Source: Anaerolineaceae bacterium UBA3924
Lineage (GTDB): Bacteria > Chloroflexota > Anaerolineae > Anaerolineales > Anaerolineaceae
NCBI GenBank assembly: GCA_002385985.1
Contig: DGEO01000013.1
Coordinates: 24,963-88,962 of the forward strand
Direction: 5' to 3'
DNA: 64,000 nt
Shown: positions 16,505 through 25,180 of the stretch, one piece after another
How positions within the stretch are numbered: position 1 is the stretch's first letter
Layout: the number at the start of each line of letters is the position of its first letter
Notes under the pieces: model-generated
Told to the model about the DNA's origin: nothing
Databases searched by the model: none
Seen by the model: only the letters and a program-made list of their open reading frames with translations
Made by a program: the position numbers and the translations under genes

Positions 16505-17284
16505 ATGTCATTCTTGCAAGCTGCTTTGATTGCTCTGATCTGTTATTTAGGCGCCTTGTCTACTCCTTGGATCCTGGGCACAACGGGTGGCTGGTATACG
16601 TTAACGCGACCGCTGGTGGCCGGCTTTCTGGTTGGCCTTATCCTGGGTGATGTGACGACGGGTGTCCTGATCGGTGTGGCTGTCCAGGCTGTGTTCATCG
16701 GCTTGATCACGCCGGGCGGTACCGTGCCGGCAGACCTCAGCTTTGTCTGCTACCTTGGCATCCCCCTGGCCATGATCTCCGGTGCTGCACCTGAGGTGGC
16801 GGTTTCGATCTCGGTCGGCTTCGGTGTGATCGGTGTGGCTGTCTGGCAGATCTTCTCTGTCGGTAACGCTGCCTGGGCGCACCTGGGCGACCGGTACGCA
16901 GAAGAAGGCAACCTGGAAGGGATCATCCGCATCAACTACCTGGCGCAGATCCCGTGGTTCTTCCTCCGCGGCGTGCTGCCCTTCGTGATCCTGTTCTTCG
17001 GCGGCGAGCTTGCCCCGAACCTGATCACCTTCCTGGAAACTCAGGCCCCCTGGTTCCTCGAGTTCCTGGGCCTGCTGGGCGGCGCCTTCCCGGCCGTCGG
17101 TATCGCCATCCTGCTGCTGCAGATTACGCCGAACGTCCGCATGCTGATGTGGTTCATCCTGGGCTGGGCAGCGGTTTCCTACCTGGGCCTGTCCATCGTG
17201 GCCATCGCTGTGTTTGGTGTCATCATCGCCCTGGTCTACTACATGTATTTCTCCCGCATGGAAGAAACAACGGTGGAGGCGTAA
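16505..17284 (+). CDS. PTS mannose/sorbose-family EIIC component
   Basis: A 259-residue integral membrane protein, the sugar-translocating subunit of a mannose-class PTS permease. Hydrophobic segments run nearly throughout, beginning MSFLQAALIALICYLGAL. LVAGFLVGLILGDVTTGVLIG and AVQAVFIGLITPGGTVPAD are the conserved EIIC-Man helices and loop. Length fits the usual 250-270. AAGGAGA lies 9 bases before the ATG. It is the first gene of the PTS operon and ends one base before EIID. Mannose-class permeases accept many hexoses, amino sugars and fructosamines, so substrate cannot be read from it. Confidence 0.95.
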   Translation: MSFLQAALIALICYLGALSTPWILGTTGGWYTLTRPLVAGFLVGLILGDVTTGVLIGVAVQAVFIGLITPGGTVPADLSFVCYLGIPLAMISGAAPEVAVSISVGFGVIGVAVWQIFSVGNAAWAHLGDRYAEEGNLEGIIRINYLAQIPWFFLRGVLPFVILFFGGELAPNLITFLETQAPWFLEFLGLLGGAFPAVGIAILLLQITPNVRMLMWFILGWAAVSYLGLSIVAIAVFGVIIALVYYMYFSRMEETTVEA

Positions 17285-17285
17285 A

Positions 17286-18185
17286 ATGGCAGAGCAATTT
17301 GGAACGACTACGCAACCGGCCGATCAGGCGGTCGTTAAGAAAGTTGATCCAGCCGATCTGAACCGCGCCTGGTGGATCTGGATCTTCTTTAACCTCTCCG
17401 CGTTCTCCATGGAACGCATGCAGGCCCCGGCGTTCGTCTACATGATGTCGCCCATCCTGAAGCGGCTGTATGGTGACAATGACGAAGAAATGCGCCTGGC
17501 TCTGAAGCGCCACATGGTGTTCTTCAACACCGAGCCGCAGACAGGCGTGATTGCCCACGGTGTGGCCATCGCCCTCGAAGAGCAGCGCGCCAACGGTGCC
17601 CCCATCACCGACGACATGATCAACTCGGTCAAGGCCGGTATCATGGGTCCGATGGCCGGTATCGGCGACTCGATGATCCCCGGTACCCTGATCCCCATCC
17701 TGCTGGCTATTGGCATGGGCATCAGTGCGAATGGCTCTCCGGTTGGTCCGATCTTCTACATGATCGCCTATCCGGTCATCATCCTGTTGATCTCGCGCTG
17801 GCTGTTCATGTTCGGCTACCGCTACGGTATGGCCTCCATGCGCGAGCTGGCTGAAGGCGGCTTCCGCCGGGTGACCACCTCCTTTGCGGTGCTCGGTCTG
17901 ATCGTCGCCGGCGCTATCGGCGCGACCACGGTCTCCCTGGTCACCCCGCTGGCCTACACCTCCGGTGAGCTGTCCATCTCGGTTCAGCAGACCCTGGATG
18001 GCATCTTCCCGCGCCTGATCCCGCTGCTGCTGACCGTCTGGCTGTGGCACGGCATGCGCAACCGCGGCTGGCCCATCAACCGGGCCCTGTTGATGGTTAT
18101 CGTTGTGGTGGCGATCGGCTACCTGCCCGGTTTCCTGGGCGCGATCCTCAACCTGCCCTGGCTGACCGCGCTTCGCATCTTCTAA
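17286..18185 (+). CDS. PTS mannose/sorbose-family EIID component
   Basis: A 299-residue partner of EIIC, found only in mannose-class PTS permeases. FFNLSAFSMERMQAPAFVYM, LKRHMVFFNTEPQTG and GIMGPMAGIGDSMIPGTLIPI are strongly conserved EIID blocks. The N-terminal 200 residues are largely cytosolic or re-entrant and the C-terminal 100 hold membrane helices (VLGLIVAGAIGATTVSLV and LLMVIVVVAIGYLPGF). ATG at 17286 is chosen because it directly follows the EIIC stop. A strong hairpin separates it from EIIA. Confidence 0.95.
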   Translation: MAEQFGTTTQPADQAVVKKVDPADLNRAWWIWIFFNLSAFSMERMQAPAFVYMMSPILKRLYGDNDEEMRLALKRHMVFFNTEPQTGVIAHGVAIALEEQRANGAPITDDMINSVKAGIMGPMAGIGDSMIPGTLIPILLAIGMGISANGSPVGPIFYMIAYPVIILLISRWLFMFGYRYGMASMRELAEGGFRRVTTSFAVLGLIVAGAIGATTVSLVTPLAYTSGELSISVQQTLDGIFPRLIPLLLTVWLWHGMRNRGWPINRALLMVIVVVAIGYLPGFLGAILNLPWLTALRIF

Positions 18186-18199
18186 TCGAATCTTTTACA

Positions 18200-18239
18200 G
18201 CTGTGTAAGCGTCCATGTTCCTGTGGACGCTTACACAGC
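18200..18239 (+). repeat. Perfect 16-bp hairpin between EIID and EIIA
   Basis: GCTGTGTAAGCGTCCA (18200-18215) is followed by an 8-base loop and its exact complement (18224-18239). No T-run follows; the EIIA ribosome binding site starts a few bases later. It is likely an mRNA stability or processing element setting different levels of membrane and soluble PTS subunits, or a partial attenuator. Confidence 0.75.
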
Positions 18240-18256
18240 ATGAAGGGTAATTACGA

Positions 18257-18676
18257 ATGATAGGGGTAGTTCTTGCTGCTCATGGTCCTTTGCCTGACGC
18301 GCTATTAACCTCCGTGGGGATGATTATCGGGGATCTGGAACAGGTTGCCACTGTATCTTTGATGCCCGGCGACAGCCTGGAAGGGCTGGTCGATCGGATC
18401 CGCGAAGAGGTCAAGAAGGTTGACACGGGTTCCGGGGTTTTGATTTGCCTGGATTTGTTTGGCGGAACGCCGTCCAATGCCTCCGCGCTGCTCACCCAGG
18501 AAAATGACAAGTTGTACGCTGTTTCTGGCGTCAATCTGCCCATGCTGGTGGAAATGTTGATGGCGCGTCAGACAGAAGAAGATGTCAGGGAACTGGCAAA
18601 ACTGGCCACTTCTGCCGGACAGATGGGTGTGGTGAACATTGTTGATGCGTTCAACCAGTATCGTCAGCAATCCTAA
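18257..18676 (+). CDS. PTS mannose-family EIIA component
   Basis: A 139-residue cytosolic domain that takes phosphate from HPr on His9 (VVLAAHGPLPDALL) and passes it to EIIB. LICLDLFGGTPSNAS is the second conserved block, with the GGTP loop near the active histidine. In E. coli ManX, EIIA and EIIB are fused; here they are separate genes, as in sorbose-type systems. AAGGG precedes the ATG. It lies in the same direction and order as the permease genes, after the hairpin. Confidence 0.95.
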   Translation: MIGVVLAAHGPLPDALLTSVGMIIGDLEQVATVSLMPGDSLEGLVDRIREEVKKVDTGSGVLICLDLFGGTPSNASALLTQENDKLYAVSGVNLPMLVEMLMARQTEEDVRELAKLATSAGQMGVVNIVDAFNQYRQQS

Positions 18677-18696
18677 TCATCAATGAGGAGAAGTGC

Positions 18697-19200
18697 ATGT
18701 CCACTATAGTTATGAATCGCGTTGATGACCGCTTGATCCATGGTCAGGTCATTACCGGCTGGAGCAAACTGCGCAATGCGACAGCGATCTGGATCGTTGA
18801 TGATCAGGTTGCTGCGACGCCGATGATGCTTGACATTTTCCGGTTCGCCGCCCCTCCTGGAATCAAGCTGGAGGCGATGACAGTGGATCAGGCCAGTGAA
18901 CGGCTGCAGAATCTGGATAAGGGTAACGACCGCATCATGCTGTTGGCGAAATATCCGGCGACCTTCCTGCGGTTGGTGGAAAAAGGATACAAGCCGGAGG
19001 ATATCAACTTCGGCGCGATGGCCCACAAGCCTGGCTCCAGGACAGTGGCCCCCAATGCGGATCTATCCCCGCAGGAAATTGAAGACACCGAGAAGCTGTT
19101 CAAAATGGGAATCCGGATCTGGATTCAGCTGGTTCCCTTTGGCGGGCAGCAGGTGGTCGAGTGGGCGAACGCACGCAAGAAGCTTGGGTTGGATAACTAG
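18697..19200 (+). CDS. PTS mannose/sorbose-family EIIB component
   Basis: A 167-residue cytosolic domain that is phosphorylated on His15 (NRVDDRLIHGQVITGW) and phosphorylates the incoming sugar. IWIVDDQVAATPMM and LVEKGYKPEDINFGAM are family blocks. Mannose-class EIIB uses histidine, unlike other PTS classes, and the histidine is present. It is followed by the terminator at 19241, which closes the permease operon. Confidence 0.95.
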   Translation: MSTIVMNRVDDRLIHGQVITGWSKLRNATAIWIVDDQVAATPMMLDIFRFAAPPGIKLEAMTVDQASERLQNLDKGNDRIMLLAKYPATFLRLVEKGYKPEDINFGAMAHKPGSRTVAPNADLSPQEIEDTEKLFKMGIRIWIQLVPFGGQQVVEWANARKKLGLDN

Positions 19201-19240
19201 CGATTAACTGGTCAGGACCTCTCCTAAAACTGACCTTGCC

Positions 19241-19310
19241 AGGCTTTGCCGGGCTGAGGATGCCAGTCCTCGCCAGTGGGCAGCAACCCATCAGCGGCAA
19301 AGCCTTTTTT
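19241..19310 (+). terminator. Terminator of the PTS permease operon
   Basis: AGGCTTTGCCG (19241-19251) pairs with CGGCAAAGCCT (19295-19305), and a two-base bulge lets CTGA/TCAG extend the stem. A branched loop of over 30 bases separates the arms, and a run of six T follows. A TATAAT at 19333-19338 downstream could start a new transcript for the oxidoreductase gene. Confidence 0.8.
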
Positions 19311-19370
19311 ATAGCCCGCAGCAGCCTTCATCTATAATGAATTAATGAAGGAAGGAGGATTGAAAGGCAG

Positions 19371-20474
19371 GTGACCGGTCAGGATCGATTTCGGTTGGGC
19401 ATTATCGGCTTTGGAATCGGCAAGATCTACGCCGCTTCTTTCCTGAATGTCAAAACCTACTATCCCAGACTCCCCGCTGTGGAGCTGGTGGGGATTGCGA
19501 CCAGCAGTGAAGCCAGCGCCCGGGCAGCCGTGGAGCACTTCGGCTTCCCCTTCGCGACGACAGACTACCGCGAGCTGCTGCAGCGGGATGATATTGACGG
19601 CCTGGTCATCGCGCCGCCCAATTACCTGCACTATCCCATGCTGCTGGACGCGCTGCAGACCGACAAGGCCATCTATATTGACAAGCCCCTGACCAACACG
19701 CTGGAAGAGGCGCGTGAGGTGGTGCGGCTGGCCCGCGAGCGCGGCCGAAACGCGCAGATGATCTTTGAGATGCGCTTCAACCCGGCGCTGCAGTATGCCC
19801 GTGAACTAATCCAATCGGGCCGGCTGGGCCAGCTCTACACCTTCCGGGCCAGATATTACCGCTCCAGCTACACGGATCCGAACAAGAGCCTGCGCTGGAA
19901 GGCTTCTGCGGAGAAAAGCGGCACCGGTGTGCTGGGCGATCTGGGTGCGCATGTGATCGACCTGGTGAGCTGGCTGGTTGGGCAGCCGGAAGAAGTGTGC
20001 GCGCAGCTGCGCACATTTATCCCACAGCGCCCGCAGGGACCGGTCGAGACGGATGACCATTTCATCCTGCAGGCCAATCTGCCCGGAGGGGTGTTCGGCA
20101 CCATTGAAGCCGGCCGCCTGATCACCGGCGCCCAGAACGGCATCCAGGTTGAGGTATACGGCTCAGAAGGCTCACTGCGCTGGGATCTGGAAGATCCCAA
20201 CCACCTGTATCTGGCGGACCGGCGCATGCCTGAGGCCGAGCGAGGATGGCTGAAGATCCCCACCATGCAGCGCTACCCTGACGCAGCGCTTCCGGGGGGA
20301 GACGTCCCTGCCGGAATGGTGCGTTTCCATATCGCCAGCGCTGCGGCGTTCATCCGCAGCACGGTGGAAGGACAGCCCTACGAACCGGACCTGATCCAGG
20401 GGCTGCGCGTGCAGGAGGTAATCGACGCGGCCTGCCGGTCGGCGGCGGAAAAAGCCTGGGCCAGGGTCGGCTAG
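19371..20474 (+). CDS. Gfo/Idh/MocA-family oxidoreductase
   Basis: A 367-residue NAD(P)-dependent dehydrogenase type. The Rossmann start FRLGIIGFGIGKIYAASF (about 6-23) is followed by AIYIDKPLTNTLEEA, the family's EKP-type catalytic motif in DKP form, and LGDLGAHVIDLVSWL with the conserved histidine. It likely oxidises or epimerises a sugar or cyclitol. GTG at 19371 is used as start because it comes closest to AGGCAG and AAGGAGG and no in-frame ATG fits. It is the first of a run of closely spaced catabolic genes that ends with Enzyme I and beyond. Confidence 0.9.
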   Translation: MTGQDRFRLGIIGFGIGKIYAASFLNVKTYYPRLPAVELVGIATSSEASARAAVEHFGFPFATTDYRELLQRDDIDGLVIAPPNYLHYPMLLDALQTDKAIYIDKPLTNTLEEAREVVRLARERGRNAQMIFEMRFNPALQYARELIQSGRLGQLYTFRARYYRSSYTDPNKSLRWKASAEKSGTGVLGDLGAHVIDLVSWLVGQPEEVCAQLRTFIPQRPQGPVETDDHFILQANLPGGVFGTIEAGRLITGAQNGIQVEVYGSEGSLRWDLEDPNHLYLADRRMPEAERGWLKIPTMQRYPDAALPGGDVPAGMVRFHIASAAAFIRSTVEGQPYEPDLIQGLRVQEVIDAACRSAAEKAWARVG

Positions 20475-20515
20475 CCAGTGAGGTCGAAGATCACATCCCA
20501 ACAGGAAGACTATTG

Positions 20516-21325
20516 ATGTATCGATTAGTCGCATTAGATGTAGACGGCACTCTGGTGGATTCGAAGGGTGTCATCACCCCGACAGTCCGCCAGGCGCTGG
20601 AAGAAACGATAGATAACGGTGTGGAAGTAGTGATCATTTCCGGACGGAATGCCGAAGGCGTCAGCCTGATCATCAACCAGATCGGGCGCGACCTGTGGTA
20701 TGTCAGCTCCGGCGGGGCCATGACCGGCCGGCTGGGCACCAACGAGATCATCCGCCAGGCATTCATCGACCAGGCCACCATGCGGACCATCATCGAGCTG
20801 GCCCGCGAGGCTGGCGCCGGCATCTTTGTGGAGCTTCCCAGAAAGCTGTACTGGGAAGGCGATGAACGGTACCTGACCTGGCTGACCAGCATCGAGGGCG
20901 TCAACATCTGCAAGATGGAGGATATTCTCCAGGATATCCATTCGGAACCGCTGAAAATGACGCTGGTCATGGAACGCGAGCCGCTGCTGGACCTGGAAAA
21001 GAAAATCAACGAGCTGCAGCTGGACCTGCATATCACTTACTCCTCGCCGGTGTACATGGAAATCACCCCGGCGGGGGTGAATAAAGGGGTGGCGGTTCAG
21101 CACATGGCCAGTTACCTGAACATTCCGATGAGCCAGGTGATGGCCGTCGGGGATGGGGAAAACGATATCCCCATGATCAAAGTGGCCGGTCTGGGCGTGG
21201 CGATGGGCAACGCTCCTCAGGTGGTCAAGGACGCCGCGGATCTAGTCGTGCCGACCAATGATGAGGATGGACTGGTGAAAGCGCTGCAGCTGGCGAACGG
21301 AAAGGCGGTTCAATGGAAAGGCTGA
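20516..21325 (+). CDS. HAD-superfamily phosphatase, Cof type (first copy)
   Basis: A 269-residue Cof-type HAD hydrolase, usually a sugar-phosphate phosphatase. Motif I ALDVDGTLVDS (aspartate nucleophile), motif II ISGRN, and motif IV VGDGENDIPMIKVAG are present with the C2-type cap between. The ATG at 20516 is chosen over an adjacent TTG. Its end overlaps the next HAD gene by 13 bases, and the two proteins are paralogues. In this locus it may remove phosphate from a PTS-derived ester. Confidence 0.92.
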   Translation: MYRLVALDVDGTLVDSKGVITPTVRQALEETIDNGVEVVIISGRNAEGVSLIINQIGRDLWYVSSGGAMTGRLGTNEIIRQAFIDQATMRTIIELAREAGAGIFVELPRKLYWEGDERYLTWLTSIEGVNICKMEDILQDIHSEPLKMTLVMEREPLLDLEKKINELQLDLHITYSSPVYMEITPAGVNKGVAVQHMASYLNIPMSQVMAVGDGENDIPMIKVAGLGVAMGNAPQVVKDAADLVVPTNDEDGLVKALQLANGKAVQWKG

Positions 21326-22140
21326 ATAACATCCAGCTGATCGGAACCGACCTGGACGGGACGCTGCTGAACAAAGCCGGCACGATGCACCCGGCCACCG
21401 CGCAGGCGCTTCGTGATGCGGCTGAAGCCGGCATTCATATCGTCCCGGCCTCGGCCCGGCCGCCGTTTGGAATTGAATACGCGCTGAAGGAAGCGCTCGT
21501 TTTCGATTTCATTATTGCCTACAACGGTACCTACATCGTCGATCGAACCAGCAGGAAGGTGCTGCTGGATCTAAGGATTGACGAGGAGAAGCTGGAAGAA
21601 CTCCTCAGCCTGGTCCGGCGGTTCAACCTGTACACCGGTTTTTACGTGGGGGATGACTACTTCGCTGAAATCGACGGCGCATCGGCCGCGTCTGAGGCCT
21701 ACTATCTGGGCCGCCCGCCAAAGATCCTGCCCAGCCTGGACCCGCTGATTCGCCAGGGCGCAAACAAGCTGATTATCCTGGAGATGAAGGATTACGACCG
21801 GCTGGACGCCTTCGGCGAGGCCGCGCAGTCGCTGAACGGTCTGGAAATCGTGTACTCCTCCCGGCGATCCATCGAAATTGTCCCGCAGGGTGTATCGAAA
21901 GGTACCGGCCTGCGGTTCTTGAGCGATATGCTCTCACTTTCGCCGGACCAGGTCATGGCGATAGGCGATAACTTCAACGATGTCCCCATGTTTCAGTTCG
22001 CGGGGGTCTCAGTGGCGATGAAGAACGCCCCCGACGCAGTGAAGGAACAGACGGATTTCACGGTCAGGTCATCTGAAGAGGGCGGGGTGGCCGAAGCGAT
22101 CAACCGCCTGCTGGAACAGCGGAGGATCCCGAAAGGATAA
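21313..22140 (+). CDS. HAD-superfamily phosphatase, Cof type (second copy)
   Basis: A 275-residue paralogue of the preceding gene, with motif I LIGTDLDGTLLNK, motif II ASARPP, and motif IV AIGDNFNDVPMFQFAG. It overlaps the first copy and is followed two bases later by the TIM-barrel gene. Two Cof phosphatases in tandem suggest that two different phosphate esters, or two regulatory levels, occur in the pathway. The divergence between them is large, so this is not a recent duplication. Confidence 0.92.
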   Translation: MERLNNIQLIGTDLDGTLLNKAGTMHPATAQALRDAAEAGIHIVPASARPPFGIEYALKEALVFDFIIAYNGTYIVDRTSRKVLLDLRIDEEKLEELLSLVRRFNLYTGFYVGDDYFAEIDGASAASEAYYLGRPPKILPSLDPLIRQGANKLIILEMKDYDRLDAFGEAAQSLNGLEIVYSSRRSIEIVPQGVSKGTGLRFLSDMLSLSPDQVMAIGDNFNDVPMFQFAGVSVAMKNAPDAVKEQTDFTVRSSEEGGVAEAINRLLEQRRIPKG

Positions 22141-22142
22141 GT

Positions 22143-23033
22143 ATGTTTCGCATTGGCGCGATCAACGACGAATTAAGCCCGGATCTGGTGCGCGGGTTGG
22201 ATCTGGCGTGTGAGCTGGGCGTAAAGGATATCGAAATCCATGCGGTCGGCGAGCAGAGCATCGAGGAGATTGACGACCGGACGGTAGAAGAGCTCCAACA
22301 ACTGCTGGCTGAGCGAGGTTTGCGGGTGTGCAACGTATCCTCGACAGCCTTCCTGCGCTGTCACCTGAAGGACAGCCCGGAGGTCATCCAGTGGAAGGGA
22401 TCATTCCGCACCACCTTTGGCAGCTACAAAGATCACCTGCGCTACCTGCAGCGTGCCCTGGATATTGCCAGGACGCTGGATGCACCCATGGTCCGGGTTT
22501 TCGCCTTCTGGCGGGAAGGGCCGACCACAGACCAGGTGTACGATCTGGCGGCGGAACGGCTGCAGCCGGCGGTTGACCTGGCGGAGAAGGCAGGCATTCC
22601 ACTGGTCGTGGAAAACTGCCCGCACACCTATTTTGACTGGGGCAGCCGCGCCGTCCAACTGGTGGAGATGGTTAATTCCCCATGGCTGAAACTGCTCTGG
22701 GACCCGTGCACAGGGGTGCGTTCCGGCGAAGAGGACATCCTGTCCGCCTACCCGAGGATCATTCGCCAGGTGGCGCATGTGCACGCCAAAGACCTGCGCT
22801 TTGAGCCGGAGAACGGGCGGCCGCACCGCTACGTGCCGATTGGAGAGGGTGTGGTGCCATGGGAGCAGATCCTCAGCCTGCTGGCAAAGGACGGCTATGA
22901 AGGCGCGGTCGCGCTGGAGACCCACCACCTGGCTCCGGATGGAACCAAAGAAACCGCGGCCCGGGCGATGCACGCGGGCTTGAGCCGGATTGCTCAACGA
23001 ATCAGCGTTGAAGCCAAAGGACAGAAGCCATGA
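22143..23033 (+). CDS. Sugar phosphate isomerase/epimerase-like TIM-barrel protein
   Basis: A 296-residue member of the xylose-isomerase-like/AP-endonuclease-2 fold. Conserved metal-site segments are visible: LVVENCPHTYFDWG, LLWDPCTG, HVHAKDLRF and ALETHHL. Families with this fold isomerise or epimerise ketoses, dehydrate inosose or cleave sugars; HVHAKD and the final ETH supply metal ligands. It overlaps the amidohydrolase gene by four bases (ATGA). The cotranscribed oxidoreductase and phosphatases favour a role in sugar or cyclitol breakdown. Confidence 0.87.
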   Translation: MFRIGAINDELSPDLVRGLDLACELGVKDIEIHAVGEQSIEEIDDRTVEELQQLLAERGLRVCNVSSTAFLRCHLKDSPEVIQWKGSFRTTFGSYKDHLRYLQRALDIARTLDAPMVRVFAFWREGPTTDQVYDLAAERLQPAVDLAEKAGIPLVVENCPHTYFDWGSRAVQLVEMVNSPWLKLLWDPCTGVRSGEEDILSAYPRIIRQVAHVHAKDLRFEPENGRPHRYVPIGEGVVPWEQILSLLAKDGYEGAVALETHHLAPDGTKETAARAMHAGLSRIAQRISVEAKGQKP

Positions 23034-23893
23034 TCGACATCCATACTCATCTATGGGACTGGAAGGATACCCCGGCCTACATCGAGGAATACCTCACCTC
23101 CCGGGGATATTTTGGTGACAAAGACGGCGCGACTTTTTTTTCCACGAAGGCACTGCTGAATGCCATGGACGAGGCTCAGATCGAGACCAGCGTGGTCCAT
23201 CCGCTGAGGTCTGAGAGCGTACAGTGGATCGTATCCAATGAGTTTATCGCCGATGTGGTGAAGGAAGCGCCCGACCGGCTGATCGGTTTTGCCGGCGTCA
23301 CCCCGTATTCCACCGACGCGGTGCCCGAGCTGAAGCATGCCATCGAGGACCTTGGCCTGCGCGGGCTGAAGCTGCACCCGCCCATGCAGATGTTCAACCC
23401 CGGTGATGCGCTGAACTTCCCGGTGTACGAGCAGATGCAGTCCTACGGGCTGCCGATTCTGTTCCACACCGGCTCCGGACCCACCCAGATGTCAGACCGC
23501 TACTCGAATCCGCATTTGCTGGATGAGGTAGCGGTTCATTTTCCCAATCTGAAAATTATGATGGCACATGCCGGTCGGTTCTGGTACCAGGAAACCCTGA
23601 CCATGATGCGGCGGCACCCCAACATCTATGTGGACATCTCCGCGACGGTGGGCAAGGCCACCGGTTACGGGCTGCTCCTGTTCCTGCTGGTGGCGATGAA
23701 AGAGGTGGTCGGGAACGTTGACCGCGTGCTGTTTGCCTCGGATTATCCCTGGTACCAGCCGAAGCAGATGCTGGACCTGCTGAAAGGCGCCCAGGAGGCA
23801 TCGAAGGCGCTCCCGGAACCGCTGCATATCACCGATGAGGATATCCGCAAAATCACGGACACTAATGCTCGCAAGGTCCTAAATCTCAAGTAA
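23030..23893 (+). CDS. Amidohydrolase-family metal-dependent hydrolase
   Basis: A 287-residue amidohydrolase-2-type TIM barrel. MIDIHTHLWDW gives the HxH metal pair, LPILFHTGSGP and KIMMAHAG the third and fourth histidines, and LFASDYPWYQPKQ the catalytic aspartate. Relatives are decarboxylases or hydrolases of lactones and esters. It may open a lactone produced by the Gfo/Idh enzyme, which is inference. The start overlaps the TIM-barrel gene stop; the SIS gene follows after 21 bases. Confidence 0.88.
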   Translation: MIDIHTHLWDWKDTPAYIEEYLTSRGYFGDKDGATFFSTKALLNAMDEAQIETSVVHPLRSESVQWIVSNEFIADVVKEAPDRLIGFAGVTPYSTDAVPELKHAIEDLGLRGLKLHPPMQMFNPGDALNFPVYEQMQSYGLPILFHTGSGPTQMSDRYSNPHLLDEVAVHFPNLKIMMAHAGRFWYQETLTMMRRHPNIYVDISATVGKATGYGLLLFLLVAMKEVVGNVDRVLFASDYPWYQPKQMLDLLKGAQEASKALPEPLHITDEDIRKITDTNARKVLNLK

Positions 23894-23914
23894 CGAGGAA
23901 AGAAAGAAGGAATT

Positions 23915-24685
23915 ATGACTGCACAAAAGTTTTTGACGGCATTTGGCGATATCTTTGAACGCATCCAGTCAACGCAGATGGAAAACATCCACACCGCTGC
24001 CACCTGGGTGGCTGAGGCGATGGCGAAGGAACGGCTGGGCGTGCTGTTCGGCACCGGTCACTCCTTCATCCCCACCATGGATATTTCCCCGCGCATCGGC
24101 AGCTACCCGGGCTGGCTGCCCATCCACGAGATTTCCACCTCCTACATCGCCCGCAACACCGGCGACATGGGGCTGCGGCAGTCCCTGTTCCTGGAAAAGG
24201 TGGAAGGATTTGGCAAAGTGGTGCTGCAGAACTACGCCCTCACCCCGGACGATGTCATGATCGTGGTTTCCAACTCGGGTGTGAACACCATGGGTGTGGA
24301 AGTCGCCATGGAAGCAAAGAAGATGGGCCTGAAGACGGTGGGCGTGACTTCGCTGGTTCACTCCAAAGCCGGCACTTCGTATCACAGCAGCGGCAAGAAG
24401 CTCTTCGAGGTGGTTGATCTGGTGATCGACAACTGCGTGCCGGCAGGCGACGCGCTGGTGGACGTGGACGGCTTCCCCGCCAAAGTCGGGGCGTCTTCGA
24501 CCATCGCAGGGTGCATCATTCTGCAGGCGCTGGCTTCGGAAACCGCCAGCCTGCTGGCTCAGAAGGGTATCGTGCGGCCTGTGTTCCCCTCGCACAACGA
24601 CAAGCTGTCGGAAGAAGAAAACCACAAGATGATCGACCGCTGGTACGAAGAGGATTCCAAGCTGTTGAAGAAAGCGCTGCGGTAG
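23915..24685 (+). CDS. SIS-domain protein, UPF0309-like (second paralogue)
   Basis: A 256-residue single-SIS protein similar throughout to the product of 10342-11124: IQSTQMENIHTAA versus IRSTQMDAIERAA, VLFGTGHSF, VEGFGKVVLQNYALTPDD, SNSGVNTMGVEVAMEA, HSSGKKLFEVVDLVIDNCVP and GDALVDVDGF. The shared motifs suggest the same reaction class on related substrates. GAGGAAAG precedes the ATG. A gap of about 150 bases without features follows. Confidence 0.86.
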   Translation: MTAQKFLTAFGDIFERIQSTQMENIHTAATWVAEAMAKERLGVLFGTGHSFIPTMDISPRIGSYPGWLPIHEISTSYIARNTGDMGLRQSLFLEKVEGFGKVVLQNYALTPDDVMIVVSNSGVNTMGVEVAMEAKKMGLKTVGVTSLVHSKAGTSYHSSGKKLFEVVDLVIDNCVPAGDALVDVDGFPAKVGASSTIAGCIILQALASETASLLAQKGIVRPVFPSHNDKLSEEENHKMIDRWYEEDSKLLKKALR

Positions 24686-24832
24686 ACCCTGACACGACCT
24701 GGCCGAAGAGGTCATGGCGGATATCACGATTATTGAGTGGTACAGAAAAATCCTACAGCGCATGCAGGATGCGAAGTGCGCGGAGGATGCGCGCAGGCAA
24801 TAGAAAGCTTTACGCTAGAACGGAAGGTTCTC

Positions 24833-25174
24833 ATGTTTCGGAAATCCAGTCCGAAGTCCCCTCAGGAATTGTTCATGAACCGCAAGGAGACCTCTTTGTG
24901 GTTGGGGCGGGCAATGTCGACGAATGAGGTTACACTGCGGACCGTTCAGCAGATGCTGACCATCATTGCGTATCAGCAGCAGGTGATTCAGGCGCTGTTC
25001 GAGAAGACTATCTCGGAGAACGATGCGCGCCAGGCCGGCCCGCCGCTCTCCGAACTGGAAGAAGGGTCCACCGAACAGGTGCTTAAGAAGATCGCCGATA
25101 TCCAGGAGCAGCTGAAACCGGTCCTGGAAGCGGTGGACCAGGCCTGTTCAACACTGGAGAACGAGATCAAGTGA
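24833..25174 (+). CDS. Small helical protein of unknown function
   Basis: I do not recognise this 113-residue product. The ATG at 24833 has GGAAGG six bases upstream; the frame is open further 5' but those residues look non-coding. The sequence has an N-terminal basic stretch, then helices TVQQMLTIIAYQQQVIQALFEKT and VLKKIADIQEQLKPVLEAVDQACSTLENEI with coiled-coil spacing. It has no cysteine cluster, signal peptide or membrane segment. It sits between two SIS genes, 6 bases before the second, so it may be an accessory or oligomerisation subunit. Confidence 0.6.
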   Translation: MFRKSSPKSPQELFMNRKETSLWLGRAMSTNEVTLRTVQQMLTIIAYQQQVIQALFEKTISENDARQAGPPLSELEEGSTEQVLKKIADIQEQLKPVLEAVDQACSTLENEIK

Positions 25175-25180
25175 GCAGAG

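Noticed and set aside
19344..19373. A nine-codon leader-peptide-like frame before the Gfo/Idh gene (ATG 19344 to TGA overlapping the GTG start)
   Set aside because: It is too short, contains no regulatory codon run, and its Lys/Gly-rich sequence simply reflects the ribosome binding site.
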